A program made the translations under genes and the position numbers. From the NCBI GenBank assembly GCA_028023455.1, contig JAQFVV010000027.1, positions 5,327,845 through 5,391,844 on the forward strand: a DNA stretch of 64,000 bases, read 5' to 3'. Every line of letters starts with the position of its first letter. The stretch's first letter is position 1. Source of the DNA: Epiperipatus broadwayi. Lineage: Eukaryota > Onychophora > Udeonychophora > Euonychophora > Peripatidae. Positions 33,955 to 46,615 of this stretch are shown in pieces. The notes under the pieces are model-generated. The model was given only the letters and a program-made list of their open reading frames with translations. It searched no databases and was not told the DNA's origin.

Positions 33955-34619
33955 TTTATTGCAGTTTGTTTTCGAAAAAGAATTCACACTGGAAAAAAAC
34001 AATCCTGCCACTTGTGTCATTGAAGAGTTGTTTATAAAATTGCATTAAAAAGACATGAACCCTCAAATAGAAGTTCTATCAGTGTAGCTTGTGTGGTTGT
34101 AAAAATGTTTGTACTGTTATATTACAACCATATTACGTCAAAAGAAAAATATCAATGTCAACTTTGTAGTTATAGCACAGATATAAAATGGAATTTTTAT
34201 AGACATTAACACCCTACAGAACAGCCTTACAACAATGATGAACAAATTCATCATTAGTGTAATGTATGGTTCTAGTACTACTAATAAAAGTTATTTAGAA
34301 AGACATAATAAAACTCACCTTAGAAAGAAGCATTATAATACTAAAATAAAACAACATCATCAATGTACTATGTGTAACTATAACACACTAAAAAATGGGG
34401 TTTAACAGTTCATAGAAAAACTCTCACTAAAGAAACGCCTTATAAGTGTAATTTGTGTGATTACAAAGCTTCATTGAATAATATTTTAGAAAACCATATT
34501 AGAATTTACACTGGAGAAAAGCCTTTCAAATGTAATTTTTGTGATTATAAAGCTGCTGAAAAAGGATTATTAAGAAAATATATAAAAAGAAGGCATCCTG
34601 ATAATCACACAAAATCTCG
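33955..34619 (+). pseudogene. C2H2 zinc-finger array relic, 5' part
   Basis: Repeated C-x2-C modules of the type CNLCDYKA with linkers such as TGEKPFKC are seen: CQLCSYSTD near 34,160, CTMCNYNTL near 34,370, CNLCDYKAS at about 34,448 and CNFCDYKAA at about 34,530. Histidines are decayed (NHIRIY for H-x3-H, RKYIKRRH) and frameshifts separate fingers. The last fingers read through into the inserted LINE at 34,620. The original protein would have been a multi-finger DNA-binding protein. Which gene is unknown; such arrays are common in arthropods. The 3' part resumes at 37,682. Confidence 0.75.
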
Positions 34620-37600
34620 CAGTCATAATGCACTTGTTTATATAATTGATAAATTATCTCAACAGAATATTTTGCTTTTTAAACTTAATGATAGGCCTGC
34701 TCAAGGTGCAGCTGTTTTATTATATATGCATTCAGAGATTGAAAAAATTCAGTTATTGTCTTTACAAACAAGCTATATTGTAGTTTCCTTTGTTTATCAG
34801 GCAGTCTTGCATTATCTGATTGCTGTATACTCTGTAGCTAAGTGTAATGATATTGCAAATATAATCCATAATGTTCAAAATAAGTTCTTACAGACACCAG
34901 ATATTATAATTCTGGGTGGTGACTTTAATTGTACATTTCGATCTCTTCCTATTGCATTACAAAATAAAATGAAAGAAATTTCACTATAATTCATTGCATG
35001 AAAGATATCCAGATAATGCATATACTTTCTTTAATAGCAGATTCTCATCTCTTATAGACCTTTTCTTTGTGTCGGGGTATAAACTAAATGAGTTAACTAT
35101 TAATACATCTCTGGTTGGTTTTTCAGATCATCTCTGTGTAAAGTTAGTTCTTTATAACTATTATCAAATCAATATAGATTTTCTATTAGGAGAAACATTA
35201 GAGATGGAGTTTTGCTCTCGATTGACCAATTATCAGTTATATTGACTGTCATTAATTATACAAAATGTTCAGGCCTACCACCCTGTATTGCTTGGTTTAA
35301 AATTAAAAAAGATCTCTCTAGAATATGTTATAAGAATGCACAGAATATTTTATCAATGAATCAAATGAAAAATAGAATCTCTGAAATTCAGAGTCTTACG
35401 CAATATTACCTACCTCAGACCTAATCATCCATTGATAAATAGTTTACAAGATGAATACAACAGCTTATATCAACTTATGCATCAAGCTGCTCGTACAATA
35501 TGGCTCAGGAAATTAATTCCTAACTTGAGTAAATTATCAAAACCCATGATAAACTATGCTAAATTATATATCCCCCGTTTTTAGGGGTATTGCCAGTATC
35601 ACCAAGGATGATGATGGCTTTGCCTCTGGAATCTATGTTGATAATTACATATTTGAAAATTTAAAAATGAAATTTGGTGTAAGTACAGGTTTCATTGATC
35701 AGTACAGTAGTATCATAATGGGAACAGAAAGAGTATATTTCAAATCAGGATATTCAAGATGAAATTAATATCCTCAAAGTACAATCAATAATGGCAAATG
35801 ACATAATCCCAGCCTCTGTTTATAAACAACTTGACTATGCTCTCAGATTTGCAATGTGATTTTTTAATCAGTTGTGTTATGAGAGAATTGAGTGGCCCTT
35901 TATTAGCAACAGAGTAATTTTTAGCATTAAAAAAGATAAATTAGTGCAAAGTCCAACAATTGATGAACTGAGACATATTTCTGTAGAATATATTGATTTG
36001 AAGATTCTGGCTAGAATTCTCTTGAAAAAATTACATCACCTTATCAGTACTAGAATATCATTTGCCCACCATGCCATTAAGGGTAGACGTGCAGTAAATG
36101 CTGCCTTAAAAATTCACGAGGCTATTAAATATGCAAGGGATTTAAACTTAACCCAATATTATGCTATCTAAATAGATTTTAGGGCTGCTTTCGATCTGGT
36201 CCATTAGACATATTTGATTCAGTCCTTCCGTCTTTTAATCCCAGATCACATATGGTTGGCGAATGCAGTTGAAAATTATATTAAAAATAGTAGAATCTCT
36301 TAAAAACTTTATGAGATCTGATTTTTTTTATCCCTAAGAGGGACATTCCACAGGCTTTTCCTCTTGCAGCAAAATGAACACTTACTTGAATAAATTAATT
36401 ATTAAAAAAATTGAAGATAAAATAAGTAATTTTTCATCACTTAAATTATATGAAATTACAAGAGCGTCAATTTTTTAATTCCATTGTTTCAGGGATTTTG
36501 GCATACTATACACCCTACATAACAACAATACTCAGAATAAACCAAATTGCAAAGAAATATGTCTGGGGTAGAGCTTCAAGATGGATCTCAATATCAACCT
36601 TACAGATGCCAAAAGAAAAAGGAGGTCTTGGCCTGATTGATCCAGAGCTATACATATCTTACATCAAGGCAAGTACATTTATTAACTTAATTAAAAGTCA
36701 ATTTTTTGGGCCTTCAGTTGATCTTGACGGCGCCTTTAACGAAATAGGATGTAAAGGAAGATCTTTTATAGCTGATCTGTTCATTGCTTATAAGGATCTC
36801 CAGGATGATATGAAGGTGTCCAGTTTGGAAAGTATTAAATATAAAGACTTAATGAATCATTTCAAAAGTCATGGCAATGCATGGTTGGATATATCAAAGA
36901 AAAATGTGTTGAAAAAGTTCCACTCTATATATGCACCCCAATCCTATTTGAAATTTATTTTCAAACTAGTGAATGGCTTGTTTCCAACTACTAAGGTTCT
37001 AAATGAAAGACTACATATGAATTTAGATCCAGTCTGTTTGCTGTGCAAATCTATTGAAAGAATGTTTGGCATTTAGGTCGATAAGAGCTAAAGTGTTCCA
37101 CAGGCCAATCATAAACTTAAAACTTTTACTTAGTCAATACATTGACAAATTTAACCCTCACAATACAATGATGACTGTGCATACCCTTAAGACAATATGG
37201 TATATACGATGTACTATGATATTTGACAAGAAATTCAAATGGCTGAAAAAACTCTATAGTGATTGGGAAACTTATTTTAGTCAATGTCTAAGATACTTGC
37301 CAAGGAAGACAAATCGAATCCGGGGTGGTCCTGAAATAACTATGTGAGATTATCAGATGAACATTTGTCTTGAATAAAGGTTTAATTCTTATGTGTGGCT
37401 TATTCCTTGGGCTAATCAATCATTTTGTTACATGGTTTACTCATTTGAATTGCATGTCTTAGAATGTCATTCTAGTACAGTGATACAAGTCAATCTCCTC
37501 CAGTTTAAGATAACTAGTTAATTGCCTGCAGAATGTTTGTCTTAATAGTGAAATATATCAAATTCTTTGGGTTTTGGTATACAAAACTAACATATTTATC

Positions 37601-37672
37601 ATTTGTTTAATTACTTGTATAAATTGTAAATATTTATTGTGTTAATAAAGGTTTTTTATTTAAATAAAAAAA
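34620..37672 (+). mobile_element. L1/Tx1-like LINE inserted in zinc-finger array
   Basis: Flanked by 'aaaatctcg' at 34,611-34,619 and 37,673-37,681. The protein frames in order are: endonuclease from its middle (IILGGDFNCT at about 34,910; a later frame with YTFFNSRFSSLIDLFFVSG and FSDHLCVKL), reverse transcriptase (HISVEYIDLKILARILL, HAIKGRRAVNAALKIHEA, IDFRAAFDLVH at about 36,175), and the C-terminal region (ASRWISISTLQMPKEKGGLGLIDPE split over the frame 36,450-37,076, PVCLLCKSIE). AATAAA occurs twice near 37,644-37,667, followed by an A-run. The N-terminal endonuclease is missing, so it is 5'-truncated. Several shifts and stops make it dead. Confidence 0.85.
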
Positions 37673-38480
37673 AAAATCTCGGACAGTAAAAAAAACATTA
37701 TCATTGTAATTTGTGATTATAAAGCCACTACAGAAGGTTTATTATGTGATTATGAAACTGCTCCTAGAAATTCATTAAGAGCTCATGATTAAATACACTC
37801 GAGAAAAGCCTTATCAATGTAATTTGTGATTATGAAACTGCTTAGAGGTTCCTTAAAAAATCATGAGTAAACATACTGGAGAAAAGCATTATCAATGGAA
37901 TATGTGCAACTACAAGACTGCTGTGAAAAATTCTCTTAAAATACATAATAAAATTCTTAATAGAAAAAATTCTTATAAATGTAAGAATTCATAAAAAAAT
38001 TCATGCAGAAACAGCTGCACCAGTGCTATTTGTCTGAATATAAAACCTGCAAAATCAAATGTAGTAATTCATGAAGAAATGCACACAGGAAAAAAAACTT
38101 TATTTGTACCAATTGTGCAGTTTTAAAACTTCTGTAACAAGTATTTTAAATTTTCATCAAAGAAGTCATGTTAGAGAATTTTCTTACAATTCCAATTCTA
38201 AAACTGATGTAGGAAATAGTTCAAATAATGAGGAAATAAGTCCAGTAAATGAAAAATCTTTTCAATACTACATACATTAAACCACAACTGCTATAAAAAT
38301 AATATAGTAATACAAGATAATATCTATATGAAACAGTCTGTCCAGAGTCATCAAAAACAAACATGCAAGAGAAGACTGTGACAGTAATTAATATTGAAGT
38401 TTTTAAATGTCAGTTGTGTATATTCAAAAATACTGAAAAATCTATTTTAGAAAATCATGAAGCTAATCATTTTACTGATT
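37673..38480 (+). pseudogene. C2H2 zinc-finger array relic, 3' part
   Basis: It resumes immediately after the LINE A-tail. Modules such as YQCNL, GEKHYQWNMCNYKTA, YLYQLCSFKTSVTSILNFHQRSH and FKCQLC are recognisable, with the best frame at 38,071-38,280, where the second half (NSKTDVGNSSNNEEISPVNEK) looks like a non-finger linker. The same segment in B' (63,369-63,169) differs at a handful of residues, with substitutions at several amino-acid positions, as expected for DNA evolving without constraint. Confidence 0.7.
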
Positions 38481-38814
38481 GTTACTATTGATATATGTAT
38501 ATGCTTTATTTGACCAACGATTTATTTAGTTTGAAAAATTATATGATAAAGCTAATTGTCATTATGAAAGCTATACTCGTCATGATATTAGATTTATTAA
38601 TCAAAAATTCACTTTGATGATCATGTGTTCTGTTAATTCAGAAAGGAAATTCATTAACATGTAACAAATTGCAAAATGTAATATCTTATATTCCACATTC
38701 AGTCTGGTCTTGGAACTAAAATTATTCCTTGTTATTATTGTTATGAATTTTCAACAATAACATTAGATGACTCTCAAGTTTCACAATAAATATGAAAGTA
38801 TGCACAAGAAGATA

Positions 38815-38940
38815 TTTACACAGAGGCAAAACTCTCCACACAGTAACACCTCTTAGTGCAAGCCAGACTAATCAATAGATGGAGAATTTTGCTTCTGTGT
38901 AAACAGCTTGAGTAAGCTTAAAGAATAGTGATAATGTGAA
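38815..38940. mobile_element. Foldback/MITE family 2, short copy in arm B
   Basis: 'tttacacagaggcaaaactc' at about 38,815 pairs with its reverse complement ending 'cttctgtgtaaa' at about 38,903, giving 23-bp inverted repeats with a couple of mismatches. The tail 'agcttgagtaagctt' follows as in other copies. The counterpart in B' is at 62,415-62,542. Confidence 0.75.
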
Positions 38941-41834
38941 CACAAAAATTGTCATTTTCCTAATGGCACAATAATTGAAAGGTATGAAGTTCAAATAGAG
39001 GGGTGTGTTTTAATTAAGTAAAGAGTCTATTATTACATACATTTTATTATCCATTAAGCTGTAGTTAGCTCAAATCCTAAATATTATTTTTCTATACAAC
39101 AAGTCCAGAACTTTGAAGACAATTACTATTAAATCCTAAATATTATTTTTCTATACAACAAGTCCAGAACTTTGAAGACAATTACTAAAAAGGAATGTTT
39201 TTCTTTGTCTTTTTAAATGAAGTGTCAATTACCAATTATGTATTCTAATTATTTATTAAATACTTACTTACCTTATAAATCTCAACTATGTAAAATTGTT
39301 TCTTCTTAAAATGAAATCCAAAACTCTGTTGTATACAATTTATATACCACAATAGACTATTTCTTCCTCATTACTACGAAATCATTATTCCAGCATCATT
39401 CCTTATTTTTTTTATTATCTATCTCATTTTAAGAAATATTACACATAAACCAATTAAAAACTATTTTGATGTATCTATTGTTATTCCTATGTTATAACCA
39501 TCTAAACATTTTTAATTTCCATCATTAAATAAAAAACCATTTCATTTAAATAGCTTCATTTGCTTTTATTCTACGATTGAATGCTGACTTCTTGCATCAC
39601 TCATGAATATTAATGTGAAATCCATCTATTAAATCATGATGTTAATATTTGTGGATGATACTTTATTTTTTTCTCTCTCTCTATAAAAATGAGTGCAGTA
39701 TTCTATCTTTAAAATATTTTGAGATAGTTTTTTGAAAGTAATTAGAGCTATAAAATTCAATATTTGCATGTATTTATTTAGCATATATGCAACAAATTTT
39801 CTTTTTGAACATCAAGAAAGTTATTTGGGCACTGAATTTTGTTTAAACAGTTCTTAAAAACAATTAATTAGTGATGAAAGAAATTATAGAGAATTAATAT
39901 TTGTAAAATTTATTTAACTCAATAGTTTTGTAACTCTAAATTTCTGTAACCACCCTACTGCTCACACATCTCACCAATAGTCCAATTATATTCTTGACAA
40001 TGAGCTCTTCTTTATTTATTTTCAGAACTTCAATTTCACAGGTTTATCTTTCCACTAGTTTTTACACACTATTTTTCCTTTTTCTTAATTCTCATGCAGA
40101 CTTTTTATCAGTTTTACTAATTTGCATAAAATGTTTCGTAACATGCAGACTAGCCTGTTGTTATTTTCAGTAATTAGTTTTTTTTCTGCATACTAACTTT
40201 ATTTTTAGGGTATTTTAGCATATCAACATAAAAGCTTGTAAACACACATACTTTTATTCTTTAACAAAATATATATGCATATATAGCAGTTTACATAATC
40301 TTCACAGGTACTATGCTTATCTGTAAACAACTATTGCATATGCACACATTAATACATGTAGTTAGTCTGCATTTCATATAAATACATATGATTTGCACCA
40401 TGTTTGATTAAATCACATACTCATTTATTTTATTATAATGGAATAAAAATGGTAATGATGATCAGGTATGCAAGATCCACTGATTAGCCCACATTCAAGC
40501 CTTCAGCTAGAGATGCCAAATATTTACAAAAATCGTATAAAAGGCTTGTTTTTATTCAATACATCCCACAAATTGCAACACCTAAATTGGAATGATATAA
40601 AAATATATAAGGTGATTATGATAAGAAGTTTTGTTATGTATTACAGATTTCTGTACATCAGCCTATTTTAAGACAAAGTTCTTTCAAAATACCCCATGAA
40701 TGTAGAGTGTCAAATTGTAAAGGAATAAAATGTTTATAATGCTAAAACTAACAAAACAGAATATACAAAATCAACTTATCTAACATACTTCATGACTTGT
40801 CCCAAACTATAAGGATATAAAAGTCAAAAACCAACATTTCAAATAGTCTTACAAATTATGGGATCCAAATCATAACCACAAAATATAGATTTTTATTTAA
40901 TACCCATATTAACATGAGTGTTAAATTGTAACAAATTATCCTTCAAATCGACAAAGCCTAAACATTAAACACCAAATAAGTGTGGATATTATAAGTTTTA
41001 AATCTAAACAAACTATATTGTGCTAGTTAGTATAATTCAAATATCAATTTCAATACATACCATTACTAATTTTATAACATAAAATTATCTTTCTAATCGA
41101 ATAATAAGCATCCAATACATAATAATTTAAAATATGATGACATTCAATTATAGTTGCCTTTGTTTACATTGAAACCTTACAAATTACTAAATTAGCTCAA
41201 ATATGGATTTTGTCCAAAATAACATAAGATAATTATGATCTTCTAATCAGTTACCAATATCTAGCTATAATAAATTATTTCATCTATTATTATATATGTA
41301 ACTAGCTCAAATAATAATGATATATTGAATTTACAGGAAAGAAAGTAACCCATAACAATATAAGCACTTACCTATCCAATTGTTTGATTCCTGGATTATT
41401 TTATGTAATGGGGTAAATCAATACATAATCATTAAATACTAAAATTTTATTAGCTAATAGATTTGCATAACTAATTGAAATGATCACTGAAACAAGTTTG
41501 TTTGTTTAACCAAATTAACATTTATTAATGAATATAAAAATGATAAATAATAAAATGTTTATAATGTACATTCCAATAATGTATCATGAAGTATATCTTT
41601 CATCTGAATTAATAAAATAAGTATTTCTACAGCACAGATTCAACTACTTCATGTCTATTGTATAATATAAAGAATTGCAATAATACCAAAATGTTGATGC
41701 ACACACACACAATTAAAATACAAGGTCTAATAATTTTTACTTAATACTCACCATAGAACAATTTATTAAAACAAATAAAATATTGTTTATTAGCTTACTT
41801 TATTTTCAAAGTATAATATCATGTTTTAAATATA
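38941..41834. other. No gene recognised (arm B unique DNA)
   Basis: AT-rich sequence. A 59-bp direct tandem duplication at 39,072-39,188 is present once in B'. The 67-codon frame 40,468-40,671 is preserved in B' as well, but this reflects overall arm identity, not selection that I can show. A (CA)n run is at about 41,700. Confidence 0.4.
39072..39188 (+). repeat. Arm-specific 59-bp tandem duplication
   Basis: The unit starting 'aaatcctaaatattattttt' occurs at 39,072 and again at 39,131. In B' (about 62,225-62,285) there is only one unit, so it arose after the arms separated or was lost in one. Confidence 0.9.
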
Positions 41835-43415
41835 AACCACTAAACATCACATAATCATCATTTTTTATGCGTACTCAAGCCATTTACACAAAGGTAAAAC
41901 TCTCCATATTATAGTGTCACTCATTGCAAGCCAGAGTAAACAATGGATGCAGGAAGTTTTGTGCATAAAATCCTTATCTAGTGCCTATTCATCCAATATC
42001 CCTAGACTAATTTAGATTGTGGCTTTATCAGTGAGAAGCCTTGGATCTGAGGGCACTAACATTTAGATCTTAGGATTTAATGCAACTCTCCAGCAGCTAT
42101 ATTTTAAGTAACTATAAAAAATAAGTCCAAAATGAAAGCACAATATTTTCAAGTTCATGAGCTGGTATAGTTATATAGATCTAAATTCAATTCAGCATCC
42201 ATACTTTTTGGCATCTTTAGTCCTTTAATAACCAGTTACTATAAATACACTGGCAAGAATTGGTATTAAACTCCTAAACATATTATCACCACTATTTACA
42301 CTTAAATAAGTTGTTTACACAGAGGCAAAACTCTCCAAACAGTAGGGCCACTCAATGCAAGAGTTAGTAATCAATGGATTCAGAAAGGTTCATGCATAAG
42401 ATCCCCATCTAGTGCCTACTCATCCTATTTTCTAGCTTGTCATTTTCATCAATAATGAACCTTGGATCTGAGAGCGGTGCACCTATCTTAAAACCTAATG
42501 CAATCCTCTAGCAGCCATATATTACCTATTACTCTGGAATGCACCGAGTGGTGCTACCATATGAAAAGTTTTGCCTGGGTAAACAGCTTGTCTAAGCATA
42601 AAGCATGGTGATCATGCAATGTGTAGTGGTGTAATACCAATTCTGCCCAATAGACTTTTGGTGATTGTGATTATTGAAGAACCAGACAAAAAGTGTGGAT
42701 GCTAAACGGAGTTCAGATTTGTATGACTACAAATAAATGAACTTGAATTGAAAACATTGTTTTCATTTTGGACTCAAAAGCTTTATAGTTTGCTAAAAAG
42801 ATGAAATGTGGCTGCTGGAGAGTTGCATTAGATCATAAGATCTAAGTGCAGTGTCCTCAGATCCAAGGTTTTTCACTTATCAGTCATAACTTAGAAACTA
42901 GTCTGGGGATATTGGATGAGTAGGCCCTAGATACATTTTAAGCCCAAACATCCCTGCATTCATTGATGACTGTAGTTTGCACTGAGTGGTGCTTCCATTT
43001 GGAGAGATTTGCCTGTGTAAAGATGGTGTAAGCATAAAAAAGATGATCGTGTGATTAGTGGTTTAATACCAATCGTGCCCAATAGAATTATGGTGACTGT
43101 GGTTATTAAAGATTCAAAGACACCAAAAAGTATAGATGCTGAACTGAGTTCAGATCCATGAGCTTCAATTGAAGACATTATTTTGTTTTCATCTTAAAGC
43201 TTTCTAGTTATCTAGAAGGTTGGATTAGATCCTAAGATCTAGGTGCAGTGTTCTCAGATCCAAGACCTCTCGTGAAAGCCATAAACTAAAAACTAATCTG
43301 GGGCAATTGCAAGAATAGCATCAAGATTTTATGCACAAACCTTCCTGCATTCATTGATTACTCTGGCTTGTGCTGAACGGTGCTACTCTACGGAGTTTTG
43401 CCTGTGTAGTTTTAA
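41835..43415. mobile_element. Foldback/MITE family 2 large composite in arm B
   Basis: Plus-oriented units start at about 41,881 and 42,313 (period 432 bp; second truncated). From about 42,530 two units run inverted (ends at about 43,015 and 43,408). Unit landmarks: gcaaaactctcc, 'tggatctgagagc', 'gcaactctccagcagc', 'cagcatccatac', then 'gtattaaac'. This tandem-then-inverted layout matches the family 1 composite at 1.4-3.1 kb, although the sequences are unrelated. The frame 43,178-42,960 (minus) is inside a unit and is not a gene. Confidence 0.8.
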
Positions 43416-43949
43416 ATGTAATCATTCAAATTATTCAATAATTATAAGATGAAATATCTAATATAATTTTTTAATTTGTCCATAATGTTGCAAGAAATAT
43501 ATAAACTAAATAATCATTCCAAATAAGACAGAAATAAACTATCGATAATTATATTTTAATATTTGTCACACCTCAATAGAGCCATTTTGAAATATTAAAA
43601 TATGAATATCAATAGTTGTTTATTTAAACCATAGTTTCATTATATAGTTTAAGTACTTCAATGTTCATATCAAATATAATATACAGTTAACACAAACATA
43701 TATCTTAAATTGAAACCTTAATCATTAAGATTTGGAAATGTTTTAATATCTGGTAAAATGAAAAAACACACAGAAGAGTTGTTTTAATAATATTTAGCTT
43801 TATTACTGCCTAGCATGTTTTCAATATATTTTTACTACATCATATTCATGGCAGATAGTGGTGTGATTATATGATTTTTTTTATATCAATGATTAATTAA
43901 CTGTTCATGTATTCAATTTCAATATTCAAATAGCCCACTTCTTTAAAAT

Positions 43950-45163
43950 GGGCACGCTCATTTCTTTTTTAATAATAGAAAAACTGTCACCAGCTACTGT
44001 ACATGCTTTTTTAATTTTCAATTTTATATCCTCTTTCTGTTTACAATCTCTCTCCTCTTGTTACCTCAAATCTATGACCAGTTTTCTGCTCATGGTCTGT
44101 AAATATTGAAGTGTATTTCTTGTCTCTGAGGGCTCTATTGTGTAAATATCTGGGCAAGTCTTGTTGACAAATTGGCCCTCAACTTCACATAATATGCAGC
44201 ACTGCAAGATGATTGGCTACACTTATTTTACAGACCACTTGATGTGTCAATTAGTTTGATATAGTGCTTTTAAAGTTATTAAGTGATGCAGTGGTTCAAA
44301 ATCTTATATCAATTTTATTTTTATGTGGAATCTTTGGAATATAAGATAGGCTTATCCAGTTTTTAGGTTCTACGTGGTGGTTCAGCCAAGGATTTTTTTT
44401 ATAGAATCTCTATGGTGTTTATGATTTCATCATGATTATATCCTCTATTTCGGAGGTCATTTCATGTTGTTCTTTTTATCATATCCAAACTTGCATAGTG
44501 TATGATTTGTGCTAAAAAACCCTTCGATTCCACGTTTATGTGATAATGAGATTATTGATCTAGAATGGATTGATCCTCATATTTAGGGGTTTAATCATCA
44601 TTCTGTAGTCTAGCATGTGACCTAGTCTTTGCATATATGTCCAAAAACTTTATTACTCTACCATTGTCTTCGTTCTCCAGGGTCCATTTCAGTGTTGATG
44701 CTCTCCAATTCCTGTTGTATTTTATCAATCTGTGTGTCAGTCACACTCATAAAGTGTTGTCTACATATCTCACATATATTAAACTAGAGTTTAAATATCT
44801 ATGAGTAGGTATAATATATTTTTCGATTTTAGCTAGGAATAGATGATTGATGATACTGCTGCCAGGGAGTTCTATCAGCCAGTCATTATTCATTTTATAT
44901 TTGCCATTTTATGTAAAAACTTGTCAATCCATTTCAAAATCTCTATTATGAATTGCCTTTTGCAATAATCATAGTTGCTGTTACTTAGGAATTCATTAAT
45001 CACCTCAATTGATTCAATTCAGAGCACTGAGTCATATAACTTTTACATTGAGTGATGCAAATTTTATTAAAAAATTTGTACGATTTAATTGAATATTTGC
45101 TGAATCCCAATTCTTCAAACAGTCATAAAGTGTAAGGTGATAGTTTTGGTCATTTTGTAAAAG
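43950..45163 (-). pseudogene. Penelope-like element, minus-strand copy in arm B
   Basis: On the minus strand: SSLIYVRYVDN at about 44,777-44,757 is the reverse-transcriptase two-aspartate box (YVDD type, second Asp changed to Asn), preceded by NNDWLIELPGSSIINHLFLAKIEK. Then come KFLDIYAK and, after shifts, a region with KGFLAQIIHYASLDMIKR, leading to the presumed GIY-YIG endonuclease with CSAAYY and ANLSTRLAQ. Stops and shifts throughout. The order and motifs match Penelope-like elements. It faces away from the copy at 45,240. Confidence 0.65.
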
Positions 45164-45239
45164 TATGCATTGCTATGATCAATAATCAGCCTCAGAATTT
45201 TGCAAAAACAAGATAGTTTTACTAGAGCTGATAATAAAA

Positions 45240-46615
45240 GCTGTGAACAGATCAATTAAAGCAGACAATGGGGGGAATTAAAATAATGGATAAAAATATG
45301 AGGTACAAAAGAAAATTAAAAATATATAACTTATGCCTGACCTTAAACTTAAAAGGCAAATATGATAAGAAAATGCACTTTTTAGAGAAACAAAGCAAAA
45401 AATCGGAATGCATTAAACAAGACAATTGGATCAACTTAACCAATGAAACCATATCAGAAACAATTGGTAACATTAAATAATAAATCAAGATTCATGGGCA
45501 GGGAATGGAAAAATTAGTAACTAATATAGAAATCATATTTGAAAATGACCCCTTAATAGATCAGATTATTGAAAAGTCAGCTAGAATACTGAATTTCTTA
45601 CCAAAGCATAAAGATAAACGGTATGTTAATGTAAAGGACACTAATCATACATAGAAAGTCACAATATGATTAAGATAAAGCTGTATGGTGTTAATGAAAA
45701 AGGATGAGTACAAAACAAAACTTGATTTAATAGACTGTTAAGTAACAGCAATTATGACCATCACAAAAGGTAATTCATAATAGAGGTTTTGAAAGGGATT
45801 GACAAAGATCTCACAGCAGCAGCAGCCAATGGAAAACATTATAAACTAAATAATGACTGGCTGATTGGATTCTTCAGTAGCAGTATCATCAAAAGTCTAT
45901 TCCTAACAAAAATCGAAAAATGTATGATACCTAATCACAGAATTTAAACTCAAGTTTAATATATGTGAGAAACATAGACAACATATTTATATGCGTAACA
46001 GACCCACAGGTTGATGAAATACAACAAGAAATAGAAAAAACATCGATGCTTGGAGAAAGAAGATAATAATAAAGAAAGAAGATAATAATAAAGAAACAAA
46101 GTTTTTGTATTTATATATATAAAGACAAAGCTACATGCTAGACAATATAATGATTAAGTTCCTAAATATAAGATCAATCAACCCTAGATCAATAACCCCA
46201 ATATCACGTAAATATGTGGGATTGAAGGGTTTTTTAACACAAATCATGCACTATGGAAGTTTGAATATAATAAAAAAAACATTAAACAGTATTCAAATGG
46301 CCTCTGAAATATGGGATATAATCACAATAAAACCATAAATGCCCTAAAGAGATTCTATAGAAAATAAGAAATCCTCACCCCAACCAACAAGTGGGATGTA
46401 AAAACTGGATAAACCTACCTTATGTTCCAAAGATTAGACATAAATTTAAAAATGTATGTAAAAATAAAATAAATACAAGCTTTCAAATTGCTCCATCACT
46501 TAACCAATTAATCAATAACTCTAAAGACCCTATGTCAAATGAACCAGCACATCAAGTGGTCTATAGAATTAAGTGCAATTAAACTACTTGCAAGGCTAAT
46601 ATGTCAACAAGACTT
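45240..46615 (+). pseudogene. Penelope-like element, plus-strand copy in arm B, cut at the junction
   Basis: The plus strand reads LNNDWLIGFFSSSIIKSLFL, YVRNIDNIFICVTDPQVDEI (45,962 onward; two-aspartate box decayed to IDN), then the frame 46,135-46,338 (SITPISRKYVGLKGFLTQIM) and 46,391-46,582 (WINLPYVPKIRHKFKN, NNSKDPMSNE, HQVVYRIKCN). The last is the start of the GIY-YIG endonuclease region, where KDP and VVYxIxC are typical. The sequence stops matching the B' copy at 46,616 and continues as inverted arm A', so the endonuclease is amputated here. Confidence 0.7.

Larger units (their letters stand above)
37446..46615 (+). repeat. Inverted repeat arm B
   Basis: The reverse complement of 54,816-64,000. 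Matched points sum to 101,392-101,449 with drift caused by small indels. 37,446 is only the point matching the window end, so the arm is longer. In one 200-bp comparison (40,380-40,590 versus 60,830-61,030) I count about five differences, clearly more than between A and A'. Contents: LINE tail, zinc-finger 3' part, family 2 short copy, unique AT-rich DNA, family 2 composite, and two Penelope-like copies. Confidence 0.9.

Noticed and set aside
34453-34989. Zinc-finger/endonuclease fusion protein of 178 codons
   Set aside because: The join coincides exactly with a LINE insertion marked by a 9-bp target duplication, so the fusion is accidental.
40468-40671. 67-codon frame kept in both B arms (also 60,944-60,741)
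   Set aside because: Conservation is explained by overall identity of the arms. No homology, codon bias or start context supports a gene.
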